Shown here in pieces: positions 1 through 12,247 of a stretch of DNA of 64,000 nt. The translations under genes and the position numbers were made by a program. The first letter of the stretch is position 1, and every line of letters begins with the position of its first letter. The DNA lies in the NCBI GenBank assembly GCA_029959195.1, contig CP114120.1, positions 1,116,001 to 1,180,000 of the forward strand. Reading direction: 5' to 3'. Below the pieces are notes generated by a model. It did not search any database. It was not told where the DNA came from and worked only from the letters and a program-made list of their open reading frames with translations. The stretch is from Dictyophora rubrovolvata. Taxonomy: Eukaryota; Basidiomycota; Agaricomycetes; Phallales; Phallaceae.

Positions 1-3000
1 GAGTGATAACTTTCCATTCACGGTGACTCGGCCACTCAGAGTAAACTTATCACCATTTTGCAGCAATTCCGTCCACAAGTTATTACCGTGTCTGCTCTTT
101 TCTTGCAGCTGTTGGTTTACATGTTCGGCAAAGTACTCGAATTCATCATTCCGAGTCCTCACAGTAAATGGCATAATGGCAATGCCTTTTGGAATTTTAT
201 GAACCCTGGCCCATTCAGTATGTCCTGTACCGTCAAGTAGTCGAATTTTAAACCTGACTTCACTTAATAAAAAAGACATTAAGGAGCATGCTGCAGCCCA
301 AATCATGGCCAATACTGCTGCAGGAGCCGCCACTGCATGCTTCGTATTTGCATCTGATGATTTATTTTACAACATAACCGTTAATGTATAGATTTGTCTC
401 AATTCTGACCTTTCTTTTTCTAAAGCTAATTTATCAAGGTTCCAAACGCAATATTTACGCTATTAGCCTCTCAACTCGTTGGCTATGGTTTTGCTGGAAT
501 GTTCCGTACGTAGAATACTCAATTTCCCAATTTCAGTCCATCATTTCCCCTTAGGATCGTTTCTCGTATATCCCACCGTTATGTTATACCCTCAGAACCT
601 CATCACGGTTAATCTTTTTGATGTCCTTCATCGTTCAAAGGGTGAACTCCTTCAAGGCAAACGGTATGTGTAGTGATTCTTGCCCCGAAGTTTGTTTTCA
701 TATTAACGCGATAATTAGTCTGAGATTTTTCTGGCTTGTTGTGGGTGCAGTGTAAGCAGCGAGCGTTTGACTCCATGTATGCGCTAGAATTATCATTCAA
801 ATTCATTTTAGATTCGTATACGAGGTGAATAAGTTCATTTACACCATTCTTTGAACCCCTAACCAATAGACGCATGATTAGTGGCTGCCAGAGGTACATC
901 TAATCTCACACTGGTAGTCTGTTTGACTAGCGAAACGCTGATATTTGTCGTATGATTAGTACATGGCCCCCCTCCTTGGTTCATTCAATATTGTTTGCTT
1001 GGCAGCCCGTCATTCAGTGTGGGTAACTAACATTTTCGGTGGAGCTGAAGCCAACGAAGGCATGGGCCTGCTTGGTTTCGGCTTGGATTGGGCGAGTGAG
1101 TAGACCATCCGCTGGTCCTCTCTCTTCTATATGCCTGATACGCTCGTTTCTAGACATTACCAGCGCACCATTTTATCAGCCCCTTGCTACTCAGATCTCC
1201 CGCAAGTAGTCCTTCAAAAGTGTGTAACGATTATTTACATCAACGCTTAGTATACCTCGGTTGGGCGCTCAACTACCTCGTCCTTCCTCTCGTTTTCGCC
1301 GGTAATGTCTGGTAAGGATTATGTTCGTCATATTATTACATGCTCTTATGACTTTATAGGCATTCCAAGAACTTCCCGTTCATTAGCCAAAACTTATTCT
1401 GTTAGTTCCAATGATAAAAGTTATCTGTGTTTTTAATTTAACATTTGATTAGTCGAAAACGGCTCAATTTATGACCAAAATCTTATCCTTACTCCGTCAG
1501 TACAATTCTTGTTGATTTTGATTGTTCGTTTGAACAATTCTTAAGGGATCTGTCGTTAAACAAAACTGCTGTGGAAATTTTCGGTACGCCTTGGCAAAGT
1601 GGTTCAACGGTAATATTCAACTTAGGCCTAAACCTTGCAATTGGTGAGTCTCAGACCCAGGTCAACAAATCCCGGTCTCATAAATACTAAATTTTCTTTA
1701 GGTGCAACTTTCGTGCACATTGGTCTTTGGTCTGTCCATCTTGCCAACATTTTCAAACATTCACTGATCCATTCTGTAATGTAACAGGCACGGTAGAGAA
1801 GTACGTAGTACCAAATCACAACAGCCGTTTCTAATAAAGCGATTTACATCATGTTTAGCTTTATACCGCTTTCGTAGACTAGTAAGTCTTTTTCTTAGTG
1901 TCTGGCAATCGAGGCTTCAATATTTTTTTAAGTTTCCGTGGTAAACTGGTAGAAGACCTCCACTATAAAAAAATGATGGTATGATCGATACCTCTTAGTT
2001 TGTATGTTTAACTGTCTAAGCAAAGTACATAGGCATATAAAGAAGGTATTGATATCAAAGCTCATACTTATTGGTTATGGACTCAAATTCCTGTAGTTCC
2101 AATGTGGTGGTATGCTCTCGTTACCCTTTCAGGTATGAAGTTCTAGCCTACCAGAGCAGATCTATGGTGGTATTTATAAATTCCCACGTCATAGCTTTCA
2201 TTGTAGCCAGTGAGTTTTCAAAACGGGCCCATGATCTTTATGACAACCAATAAAACATTGGACTACAGTGGTCTGCATCCACACGGAAAATTCCCAGTAC
2301 GTTTCTTCGCCAAAATGTCTGTTATAAAAATATTTACGCCCTTATAGACTTCCATGGTGGGCTCTGATAATAGCCCTAGTCATTGCACTTATTATCCTTC
2401 CCTTCTACGGAGCCATGGTGGCAATTTTTGCGTATGCAGCGTCTCTTCAAATATGCTTTTCCGCTCTAAATGATATAATTAGGACTGCACCAGGGATGAA
2501 CCCATTATTCCAGATTCTAGGATCAGCTGTTATCCCCGGTTCCTCTCAAGCAAACATGGTACGGAGTGTTTTTCGATTCTGCTGATATATCCACTAGCAA
2601 ATCATCGTAGTATTTTCAATTGTATTCCTCGGTTTCCTTGTCCCAAGCACAATTCATGCTTAGCGACTTAAAACTAGGCCAATACGTAAAGCGTAAGCTG
2701 AGCTTATTTTTGTCATAAATTAGTGATATCTAAATGAAATGATCGCTTTATCAGTTCCTCCTAGGGTAGGCTTTTCTATCCCCCTCTTACAATCTCAGAC
2801 TAAACTGTGAGCAATGTAGAGCACATTCGTTGTTCAATTGACGGGTACGGCTGTGGGAGCGTTATTGAACTGTATGTAATATGGGCTTACGAATCAATTC
2901 TATTACTAAGTACCAACAACTCCTTTAGACGTTATCATGCAAATCGTTGTTAACAACGAACGTGTAATATTGGTAAATAATTAGATTTCGTTCTGATTTT

Positions 3001-3926
3001 TCCCGATAATCTGGATGGTATTCCCTTATAGTTAAGTAATGAAGGTACACGTGTGTGGAGTGGTCAGCAAGTACAATCCTTCAACGCCAATGGTATGTCT
3101 CTTTTTTTTTCTTCTGCTATCATAGCCTGGTCATGGACATGCCCTTTCAGCTGTTCTTTGGGGGGCTCTGGGAAAAGAGATTTGTACGTCATAATGCTGA
3201 CTTCGGTAATACAAGCATTATCAATTCTTGAACAGATGGTCCACACGGTCCATATTTCCTTGTTCCACTCGGAATCGTGATTGGGTTGGTTCTCCCTGTT
3301 ATCCCATGGCTGCTATACAGAAAGTTTGGATGGAGGTGGCTTCCTTATCTTAATACCGCCTTTATTGCACGTATGTGAAAAATATTCTATTGATAAAAGT
3401 GTAGCATGCTTAGGTCAACCTTCTAGTCAACCTTGGCGACCTTGCTGGTGGAACCAATGGCTATATTAATACGTGGATGTCGATTGGATTGTTCTCGCAC
3501 TTCTATATTCGAAAATACCATGCGGGGTGGTTTAGGAAGTACAATGTGAGTATCGCTCACACTTTATCCCCAGAGTCAATTTCAATATCAGGGTTATGTA
3601 GTATCTTTTGGGAGCGGGAATTGACGGTGGCGCCCAAATCTTCGTTTTCATATTTTCAGTGAGTTGAAGCATTCACTCGATGGTGCGTTTTTTTAAGGCT
3701 AACACCTTAATAGTTTGCTCTCGCCGGAGCTGGAGGCGTCACAGTGCCATTTCCTCAGTAAATCAGATTCCCTTCGCTTAAGCTTTCAACTAGCTAATCT
3801 AGTTTACAGATGGGCTTTGAATCCTGTCGGGAACGCAGTGAGTACTTGGGACTTACTATTTATAGAACTGGAGTGATTGAATGTTTATTTTAGGATTATT
3901 GTACTATAACTGGTTCTGAGCAGTGA
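1..3926 (+). CDS. OPT-family oligopeptide transporter, 5' end outside the window
   Basis: Proton-coupled importer of small peptides (or related metal chelates) of the fungal OPT family, in the plasma membrane. About a dozen exons carry the family motifs in order: FRPQVITVSALFLQLLVY, NPGPFS then EHAAAQIMANTAAGAATA, TLLASQLVGYGFAGMFR, FLVYPTVMLYPQNLITV, NEGMGLLGFGLDW, LPWWALIIALVIAL, APGMNPLFQILG, and near the end NLGDLAGGTNGYINTWMSIG. The last exon (3894-3926) reads DYCTITGSEQ after NPVGNA, matching the usual NPxGNxDYC ending, so the stop at 3924-3926 is secure. The amino-terminal part, including the start codon, lies before base 1, and the exon edge around 36-64 is uncertain. I saw no disruption. 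It converges on the enoyl-CoA hydratase gene. Confidence 0.88.
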
Positions 3927-4154
3927 ACACTTGTGCGTTTAGTCTGTTTCGTGTGTATAAACCTGTATATTTTCACGAGTCACGTTATTACGTACATAAA
4001 TAGGTTCTAAAGCTTGCGATGGATATATATATAAACATATAAAGTTACATTGAAAACATGCCCTAAGAAAAACCCAAATGTACCACGAAGCAGTGCACAT
4101 GTGTGCCATTGAAAATGTCTCGATTACATACACTGAACCGATAACCATCCCAAA

Positions 4155-5510
4155 TCATAGCATGGGTTTTACCAAGCCCAAGCTTTGTGCCTGTAGTTGT
4201 TGTAGACGCTTGCGATTCTCATCCTCGGCCTTGATCAAAGGCGGATTGACTTTCTGTTCCAGAGCGAATGTAAAAGCATGAAGCAAGCGTTGCTACAGGG
4301 GGAAAAAAAAAATCACTGTTTGTTCACTTCGAATGCTACATCCAAAAGATGAGAACCTTGACGAGACCATATACACCCGTTCGAGCGTCTTGACATCGCT
4401 CTCTCGCCAGGGAAATGGATGCTTGCAGAACTAGGCGACTTCTCCATCCTGAAAGTGGAGTGCTAAAGTTGGAGGGGGAAGTATTCGCGGTTGAGACAAC
4501 TACGTCAACAGCACCCTCTGTTGATAACTCTTGAGGAGTAAATCTATGACCTTGGAGCATCAACTTTCGAATGAATATCGTGGATCTGAAGGAGGAGCGG
4601 AGGAACAGTGCGGTTAATAAAGGAAAATCGGAGCCGAAATGGACCTGGGTGAGTGTCATAAAGGGGAAAAAGAGTGGGGAGGATGGAAATTTCCATGCAT
4701 ACTTCGTTCATACATGCCCACAGTTTCCAATCACCTATTACACGATAATCGCTGGCTATAGCGGTAATCCACCCGCCGGCAAAAGCATGTCCGTTGATGG
4801 AGGCGATGACGGGGACTATATGAAAACATTAGTATGATGAATGAACATGTTTTACGTTTTGATGTACTTGGAAATGTGGCCAAACGTTGGATCCAGGGAT
4901 GGAATACATCTGTCTTGAAGATAAACGACTGTTTCTTATGAAACTTTTTCGTGATGTAAACACACCAAGAAAAAAGCTTTCTTGAGAAGTGGCCTCGTAA
5001 AAATCCAAGCCTAAGACGATTATATAAACAACCAAGGCAAGGGAATAATAATAAACGGTGAGATGATCATTACCGTTACAAAAGTATTTATCTTGGCTCA
5101 AATTTCCCGTGATGATCAAAGCACCACTGCCGTCAAAATCATCCCGATTTGAATCGAAATCCAGCCGAGCACTATTATATTTCCAATTGGACTGGAGACT
5201 TGCATCACTTCCTGGAACAGCTTTCCGCGTTGATCCTCGTTTATGCGCGATCTCCCACTGCTTCCGCCACTCGAGTTCGACATAGTCAAGAGCGGGAAGA
5301 AAAGCCTTCTCGATCATGTAACGTGTTAACCTGTTGTCACTGCCGTTGTGCAGCTCCATAACCCATATCGATTGACTTGCCGCTTTTGAGTTTGAAATTA
5401 ATTCATCATTATTCATATCTTCTTAATGAGAAAGAATTAATAAAAATTAATAACTTACGAGTCGTGACTGTGATACAGGAATTGGCTTTCGAAGGAAACT
5501 CGACGGCCAT
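4155..5510 (-). CDS. Enoyl-CoA hydratase/isomerase family protein
   Basis: Crotonase-fold enzyme of the enoyl-CoA hydratase/isomerase family, probably in fatty-acid beta-oxidation. Exon 1 gives MAVEFPSKANSCITVTT, and an intron (gtaagtt...caaaag) joins in frame to PASQSIWVMELHNGSDNRLT. Then come GALIITGNLSQDKYFCNG, the oxyanion-hole region SINGHAFAGGW (about 4770-4800) and VHFGSDFPLL...LQGHRFTPQELSTEGAVDVV. The last exon (about 4155-4290) ends LIKAEDENRKRLQQLQ...KPML. The junction before this last exon is unclear (donor near GTATATGG or GTTCTC). An in-frame ATG about 75 bases upstream exists, but its extension spans a good 3' splice motif (ttccag), so the start at 5510 fits the family better. 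The C-terminus shows no obvious SKL peroxisome signal. Confidence 0.8.
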
Positions 5511-5922
5511 CTGGAAAGAAAAAGCGAAAAGATTCAACGCGTCATTGAAGTTGTTTCCCACAGTATTCTTCTGCATGGCGGCCATTCTCTTATGTAAGTC
5601 GGTCGACCCATTACCGAATGTTTAACGTTTAACGTTTAAAGCTTAAAACACTGTCAATGGCGACGTGACTAATAAGTCTATACTATATACATGTTTCCTA
5701 AATCATCCAACCGCGGTCTCGCTAACTTTTGCCGAGCTACTCATGAACTTTAAAGCAGGACACTAAACCCATTCGAGGCAATTGTACTTACTAAGTCTCC
5801 TGGAACAACTCTTGTGCTCAAAGCCTCGTCAAATCCAGCTTCCAGTCCCAAAGTTACTACACATGATACATCAATTCTGGTTGGTTCACCTATAATGGTT
5901 TGAAAAGTACCCACGACGTGTC
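5511..5922. other. Intergenic, short TTTAACG repeat
   Basis: This is the upstream region of the enoyl-CoA hydratase gene, running to the tRNA. Around 5619-5645 there are three tandem copies of a TTTAACG-like unit. I see no gene. The open frame on the minus strand here is antisense to the tRNA and carries no family motif. Confidence 0.5.
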
Positions 5923-6002
5923 TGCCCCATGGCTTAGTTGGTGATAGCGTCCGACTGTTATTTGGCATCGGAAGGTCGTGAGTTCGAGCCTCACTGGGGC
6001 AG
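5923..6002 (+). tRNA. tRNA-Asn (GTT) with an apparent 6-base intron
   Basis: A full cloverleaf can be drawn. The acceptor is TGCCCCA paired with TGGGGCA. The D arm is GCTTAGTTGGTGATAGC. The anticodon stem is TCCGA/TCGGA, and the T arm is GTGAG-TTCGAGC-CTCAC. The anticodon loop is 13 bases; removing TTTGGC (5961-5966) from the canonical 37/38 position leaves CTGTTAA, the normal Asn loop with anticodon GTT (5957-5959). The anticodon-arm and T-arm sequence closely resembles yeast tRNA-Asn. The internal A and B boxes are intact, and a T5 pol III terminator follows. Confidence 0.9.
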
Positions 6003-6006
6003 TCCC

Positions 6007-6011
6007 TTTTT
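6007..6011 (+). terminator. RNA polymerase III T-run behind tRNA-Asn
   Basis: Five T residues begin five bases after the discriminator base, the usual distance for pol III termination. Confidence 0.7.
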
Positions 6012-6129
6012 GCAAACGCTTCAGAGGAAGAACCGTGTCTAGCCATTCTGTGCTATGAACTTTCACATCCTGAGGCCCTATCCTACATCAGTTAGTAATA
6101 CATAAACTGGCAACACTTGTCTCAGTATC

Positions 6130-7276
6130 TCAGTATCCGCTTTTATCTTCCCCTCTTGTGATGCCACTTGCCATCTGGAGATGGTTGCTAAGACCGTCCC
6201 GTAAAGATCCAACGTCAGACTGGATACTTATCTGCAAAACAAAAAAAAAAAGCTATTATATATGTAAATTGAAATCGTAAAGAGTCGACCAACCATATCG
6301 AATCCTTGTTCGGCCCGTTGCTGAGCGCGATCCCCAGAAGTACAATAATAGGCTCTGATTAACAGATACCAGATCGGACTGTATCTATGGCGCATATTTT
6401 TGATTTAAAGCACTTACACCTTTTTGCCATTGGCATGAGCAACCTGTTTGATTCTTTGAATCACTTTCTCAACTTCTGGGTGCGGATCTGGATTTGGTGT
6501 CGGGTATCCCAAGGCAAGGGAGAGATCAAAAGGACCGATAAAAAGAACATCTGTTGTGCGGAGATTAATATTTTCGGTTTAAAAACCCGAACTTGACCTA
6601 GATAGTGACAAAATATAAAACCACGTACCAATACCGGGTGTTTTGGCTATCTCCTCTAAATTCTCTACAGCATCCTTACTTTCTATTTGAACACAAACAA
6701 TAATTTGCTCGTTTGCTTCTTTAGTCAAATAGTCATCTGCTGAGGAAAGATTCCATAGTTGATGTGTGAACGGCGACCCAAAGCCCCTTCTACCTAAGTT
6801 GCCCTTTTCATGAGAACCGAACAGTTGGCGGGATAAATGAGCTAAGGAATATCCCAACCTATAGGTGGAAATCGAGCATCTAAAACAATTTGTTTGGCAA
6901 GCTCGGCATTCGATACCATGGGTACAACTATTCCATGAGCACCGGCATCCAGGGCAAGCTTGATCTGATGAGCTGTGGAAGGAGTGCTGTACTGAATTCC
7001 GGGGGCAGGGATGCGAACCAAGACAGAAAAATTCGAATTGTAATCATCATTTGTAGTAGTATTCAATGGCAATGCAGCAATAGTTTCAGCGACGCCAGGG
7101 ACGAGTGATGTCATGCCATGTTCACAATCGATGCAAACCCAGCTGAGGCCTTTGGGACGACCAACGAGAACGACTTGCCGTGCGGTGTGGGGACTGGGGA
7201 ACGAGAGCCAAGCGCCGAATGCAGGGCTGCTTGAGCGAAAGGCACGGAGCAAGGAATGGATGTGGGCGGGAGACAT
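6130..7276 (-). CDS. HpcH/HpaI family aldolase
   Basis: Class II, metal-dependent aldolase that cleaves or forms 2-keto-3-deoxy sugar acids or related 2-oxo acids (HpcH/HpaI, PF03328). The first exon starts MSPAHIHSLLRAFRSSSP and contains FGAWLSFPSPHTARQV, the conserved WVCIDCEHGMTS and VLVRIPAPG. Later exons give DAGAHGIVVPMVSNAEL, RGFGSPFTHQLWN, QIESKDAVENLEEIAKTPGI, DVLFIGPFDLSLALGYP and CTSGDRAQQRAEQGFDM. The last exon ends DVGSLRDGLSNHL...EDKSGY. The metal ligands (E of QIES, D of FIGPFDLS) and the substrate arginine of VRIPAPG are present. The ATG at 7276 is preferred over an in-frame upstream one because the family starts near here. The substrate cannot be told from sequence. Confidence 0.85.
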
Positions 7277-7595
7277 AGTATACAGTGTACACTGTGTAGA
7301 ACGCACGACCTCGGTGGAGGACTTTACATACTGACGTAAGCACTTGCGATCGATGATCAGTTCGATCTGCAAGCGCTGCTCCGTGTGTCTATAATCTCGA
7401 CCAATAGTAACTAATACATACAGACTTGTGGCATGTGATAATATTATTACCCATTCGCCCCAACAATCAAGGACACATATACAAGTAATCAGGTTTGGTC
7501 ATCGTCACCATCATCTATTTTCGAATCCGTAGTAGCTCTTCAATTCAAGATCAATGATTGCATGCTCAAAAAAAAAGGGAGAGAGCCTAGAAGGC
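7277..7595. other. Intergenic between aldolase start and MFS stop
   Basis: Upstream region of the aldolase gene and 3' flank of the MFS gene, both on the minus strand. There is an A-run near 7568-7576. I see no further gene. Confidence 0.5.
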
Positions 7596-10361
7596 TTACG
7601 GTAAGGGATTCTCTTGGATGAAGAGAGACGCTATGAATAATAGCACAGCCGCGCAAACTTGAAAAAGAAACGCCATCTTGATTGCACTCGCGTACGAGTC
7701 CACTGCTGCTTTCTTGAGCTCTGGAGGAAGAGTTGCGATGATCCCCGTTTCACGCCGGATGCGTTTGATCAGCTAAATGGTAATAATGCTCAGTGTTCCG
7801 TTCAAGTACTCGGGTGAAAGGCCTTCACCTCCTTGGATCCAGGTCCGAAAATCCTCCTTGGTAATTCTCTATTGAGCTGTGCCTGAATGATTGCTCCCGA
7901 GAGTGCAACGGCTAGTACTTGTCCGGAAGTTCGGAACAGATATGTGACTTTTTGGAGAGAGGCAATTACAAGGAAAATTCATAATCATCATGGTCGAACT
8001 TACTTCCGGTTGCTACCGCCATGTCATCTTTGGAAACACTGGTGATCATCGCCTACCATTCGAGATACATACAAATAGTTCAATCCTGCCCTCGCAACAG
8101 TACACTTGAACTTACAATTAGAGTTGTAGTAAGTAAACTCGCCCCTCCGAAACCATTTGGTACAATGTCGAACCACAGTCCGAAATTTGTAGTTGATTCG
8201 TCCCACAAGAATACCAGGACACAAGAAAGTACTGACAAAAGAGTCGAACAAAGCGTCAAATAATAATATTTCCCGGTTTGCCGCATCAACCTGTGAAAGG
8301 AATAGGTCATTTAGTCATGACAAAAATACTATAGCAATTCTATCGAAATTTACCAGCCTGCAAACAAGCTCCCGATGGAAACTGCAACCTAATTTATTTA
8401 TTTTTTTTAAAAAAAGTCCTAAGATCAAAAAATTAAACAGCTTACTGCATTCGGTAATAAATGTGCACCTAGGGTTTATTGTGCATAAGGAGACTGTCGT
8501 TATTATCGCTGGAGTACTCACCAGTTTCGGATGAACCCTTCAGCTGTACTATAGAGAAATACTAAAAAGATAAAGTGAAAAAATTTTCTTAAGAAAAGGC
8601 ACTCCTTTATTCACCAAAGGCACATTATAGAGCTAGGTTTTGGCTGTCAGACAGGGCAAAATGCGAATAAACAAGATGAATGATAACCGGTAACCCACCA
8701 TGCCGAAGGTAGTGATGCTAACAAAGCTAGAGACATGAAAAATCAGACCAAAAGTGTCGCACGGAGATTAAAGCTATGTCAGTAAACATACAAATTTCCA
8801 ATTGCTACGGCGAGAGGTGTCCTGTGCTTGAGGAGGTGAAGGGGCATGATCGGAGCAACGCTCCAGTACGCTTCGACCAGGACAAACGAAACTAGTCCAA
8901 AAACGCTCATCACCAAAGGCAACCACACCAAGATATTTCCAAACGCAAGATCTTCTGAAGCTTTCAAACTGAGTCCGAGCAATAATCCACCTACGCCCGT
9001 CACTAATGTTAAAGAGCCGAGCCAATCAACGCGGCGAAGTTTCTCCGAGTTGGGTTGTTTTTGCATTTCTTCTGAGAGTGGTATATCAACACGCAGGGCA
9101 ACGATTAGCGCAGCAAGGATGAGAGGAGGAATCTAGATGACAAATTACATAAATAACTATAGAGTTATTGGACGATCAAACCTGAAACAAAAATGCCCAT
9201 CGCCTACATCAATAAGTTAATACGGAGGGGAAAAAGTGTTGGTTCTTTGTGTGTACGTGCCATCCTATGACTTGGTTAATCCAACCGCCCAAAGGGCCTC
9301 CCAAGCCGGCACCGGCACCAAAAACCCTATGTAATGAGGATCCGGGATGAATGACGGTTTCTCAATATCACAGGCATGAAAGATGTTTACACGTTCGCTA
9401 AACCCTGGTATAATCCCCGTTGTCGACTGTGGAACATGAGGTTAATATGTGTAACTGTAAGATTAGTATACTCTTACATTGGTATAAGATCGGTAAGTGC
9501 TATGTTTGAAACTAAGACGGATTAAAAATTAATTCCAAGTATGTTACGAAAGCATGACATTAATATTCTGACCGGTCATAATTCCTCCTCCACCCTACTT
9601 ATATGTATTCAGAAATTGAATATCAAAGTCTGGTAATTCTTTTTACTGACCATACCAGCTATAGCTTGTGAAGCTATCAACATATCAAGGGAGGTCGAAA
9701 CGCCACACATAAGCGTTCCGGTTGCTGATTGGTTTTGGGGGTGAAGAAATTGAAAAGAGGAGGATTACTATAGGGAATACCTACTGAATAACGTGAGCGC
9801 CAATAGCATGGCAGCTCTGCGGCCAATTATATCAGACAGTCTTCCTGCAGAAGAATTCCCATCACGAATGCAAATTCAGCCCGAAAGAGAAAGTGGAGAC
9901 GAACCGTAAAGAGGAGTAAAACAGCAGACGGAGAGTAGGTATGATGTTCCCATATACGTGGATTTATGAGACTGAAAGACCACATGAAAAAAATATGTGA
10001 GATTGCAAGTGAAGCAACTGGGTGTGGTTTTAATTGCCTGTTGAAAGTAACTGCCAATTGGGGCAATGAGCGTAGCTAGTTGATCATTAGACAAAATTTG
10101 GTGTGGGTGATGACGATAAGGAGGATGATGTCGGACCTACGATGGTTGCTCAAGATCATTGTAAGATAAGAGTTGATGGATATGCAAGGAAATATAAATA
10201 TAGAAGATACCATCAAGAGCACCCAAAAATACAGGAGTCCAAAGACCGAACAAGATCCAAGGCATGGACCGTTTGGAACTCGCAAAGTCTCTGGAGACAT
10301 TCTGAGATTCCGCGGATTCAGAACTGAGAAGAGGGTCTCTCTCAGTTGGTTGAGCAGACAT
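7596..10361 (-). CDS. MFS drug/basic amino-acid transporter (DHA2, 14-helix type)
   Basis: Major-facilitator exporter of the fungal DHA2 group (multidrug or vacuolar basic amino-acid transporters), a proton antiporter in plasma or vacuolar membrane. It starts MSAQPTERDPLLSSESAES, and the acidic di-leucine DPLLSS resembles a vacuolar sorting signal. Helix 1 is PWILFGLWTPVFLGALDG. Next come APIGSYFQQ, the motif GTSYLLSVCCFTPLYGRLSD with IGRRAAM (motif A region, about 9810-9920), QIPP, EKLRRVDWLGSLTLVTGVGGLLLGLSL (about 9000) and FDIVPNGFGGASLLTTTLIAM. The last exon ends MAFLFQVCAAVLLFIASLFIQENPLP. It has about ten short introns. The start at 10361 gives the usual short cytosolic tail before helix 1. 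The substrate is unknown. Confidence 0.85.
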
Positions 10362-10533
10362 TGCAATTGGTGATTAATCTCGAAAAGCAATTCCACAAAT
10401 GCACTGACAAAGTCGGCGCCCAGTGACTGAGTCAGAGGGAAAGGAAAGAAGGGCGTCACGGAACTTTTACGTGATTATGTACTAGGCGAACCTTGGTGGT
10501 ACTACTATTCATATAGTATTCGTAGTATTCATA

Positions 10534-10758
10534 ATGTCGATCGCACAAAGTATGAAGCCTAAGAAATTTGCGGTCTTTTTTTTCGTTTATTTATTGGTTC
10601 TCTGTGCACTTGAAGGCCCATATGACAATTCACAAGCAATTGACAGCCAATTCAACTCAATTCAACAAATTAATATGATTAATCTGATTGGCCAACCGGG
10701 TACCGGAAAACAGCAATCGGAGCTCGACCCGGTCAAAGCGTTGCTGGACATACAGTGA
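10534..10758 (+). CDS. Possible first exon of a small secreted protein (doubtful)
   Basis: This 74-residue frame begins MSIAQSMKPKKFAVFFFVYL, with basic residues followed by a strongly hydrophobic stretch (FAVFFFVYLLVLCAL) that looks like a signal peptide or a single membrane helix. A polar Q/N-rich stretch follows. A GTGAGTAT splice donor sits at its end (about 10754), as for a first exon, but I could not find a convincing second exon. No family is recognised and it may be chance. Confidence 0.22.
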   Translation: MSIAQSMKPKKFAVFFFVYLLVLCALEGPYDNSQAIDSQFNSIQQINMINLIGQPGTGKQQSELDPVKALLDIQ

Positions 10759-12183
10759 GTATAATAGTAGTATTAGTAGTCGGCCTTCTGTCCTTCTGCG
10801 ATCATACTAGTCATCTCGGAATGGAACCGAGGATTGTTTTTTTTTTCCCTCCTTCTGGTCTTTTTGAATTCTCTGTGCTGCAATGCTGGTTGCCGTTGTA
10901 TCATGATGGGAAATAAGATTCGACAATAACACCACAAGTTTCGTTCTTGTCATTTACCAAACTAAGCCTCATCGCATGTATGTTGAGACTCTATCTCGCC
11001 TACCCTACAATAATAATGGTATCAGGGTAGTAATTACCTTTGAGAGGTGGCTGGTGAACAGCCACTGAGCACTGAAATCGCTCGAGGTTCAATGTCCAAA
11101 ACCAAGTTGATAGCTGACTGATAGGACTGAAGCCTCGAGTCTCATCACCGGTCCCGGCACAGTAGCTACTAGTAGCCCACTGAAGCATTTGTTGTCAGCT
11201 CGAAACTCCTGATAATCAAGGTATTATTCAAGCTGTCAGCGTTATGTTACAGCAGAAAAGCTGGCAACCTCCAAATCACTTGCCATTATTCTACTCGTCT
11301 GATGCTGGTAATGTCCTGGCATCTCAGCAAAGCGGTGTCGCTGAAATTCGAGCTCGATATTATTACAATCACTACCAAAATAATAATAATAAAAGAACTT
11401 GGTCCATAGGGTCCGTGTCTTATATTATTTTAACCATACTACCATTTGCGGATGAATTTCAGGCCATCACACAATAATCTTCCATTGCCTTGAGCTTCTT
11501 TGATGTCGCTAAATTCGTTTGAGTCAAAGCGTGCTCTCATTACATAAGCCTATTTGTTCCAGCACCTAACTTGACACACTGCCCAAACTATCCACGTATC
11601 TCAGCCACTAGACACTCTGGTTGGTCAATTCATCGCCATCTCGAAGTATGCCAGTCTTCTACGTGTTTTATTCCATTTGCGGACACGTAGGTTCTGGGTA
11701 ACAAACCATGCCGCCGCTCTATGGGCAGTCTTTCCTGCCAGTAAACTAGCAGTCACGGTCAGTGGAGTCGCTTGACTTTATTTAACTTAACATCAACTCT
11801 TAATGGCTCATGCAGCGCCCTTGATCTCTCAGGTTATATATAAACCCAGATTTCAAAAACAACAAAAAAATTTTAGAACTTGTCGCCGCTGAATTTACAT
11901 AACATGAGGGTGTTTTCTTTTTCAAGTGCGCCTTACACCATGACGAGATTTTGCCTTGCGAATTGTTTCATGTCAATCCTACCAATTATTTCTGAAAAAT
12001 CATGATCTACTAAATGCAACACCAGGTCAATCAAACTGATCCTTTTTCTTACTTTTTCCGGTAAACACTTTTTCAATTTGGTAGTACCATGGCGGGTCCA
12101 TGTCCCTCACATCTCAGCTTTTATGATTTTTTTTCGCATTTCGGCCTTCTTGTTTTTTTAACCACCGCCAGCTTCAATGTATG

Positions 12184-12190
12184 TATAAAA
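12184..12190 (+). promoter_or_regulatory. TATA box of the first C2H2 zinc-finger gene
   Basis: TATAAAA lies 58 bases before the ATG at 12248. It argues for that ATG rather than the in-frame one at 12089, which lies upstream of the box. Confidence 0.45.
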
Positions 12191-12247
12191 GTCGGTCAAT
12201 GTTCTAATCCATTTTTCACCCGGTTTCTTCATCATTTGCCAGTCCTC

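Larger units (their letters stand above)
10362..12247. other. Gene-poor stretch between MFS and zinc-finger genes
   Basis: This holds the MFS promoter, one short open frame with a signal-like hydrophobic stretch (10534-10758, listed separately), GTA-like repeats near 10757-10780, an AAT run near 11383-11392, and the promoter of the zinc-finger gene. No conserved protein motif was found in either strand across 10760-12180. Confidence 0.5.

Noticed and set aside
5750-6046. Minus-strand open frame of 98 codons
   Set aside because: It runs antisense through the tRNA-Asn gene and shows no protein family motif.
12089-12247. Upstream in-frame extension of the first zinc-finger gene
   Set aside because: A TATA box at 12184 lies inside it, and the paralogue starts at a point matching the ATG at 12248.
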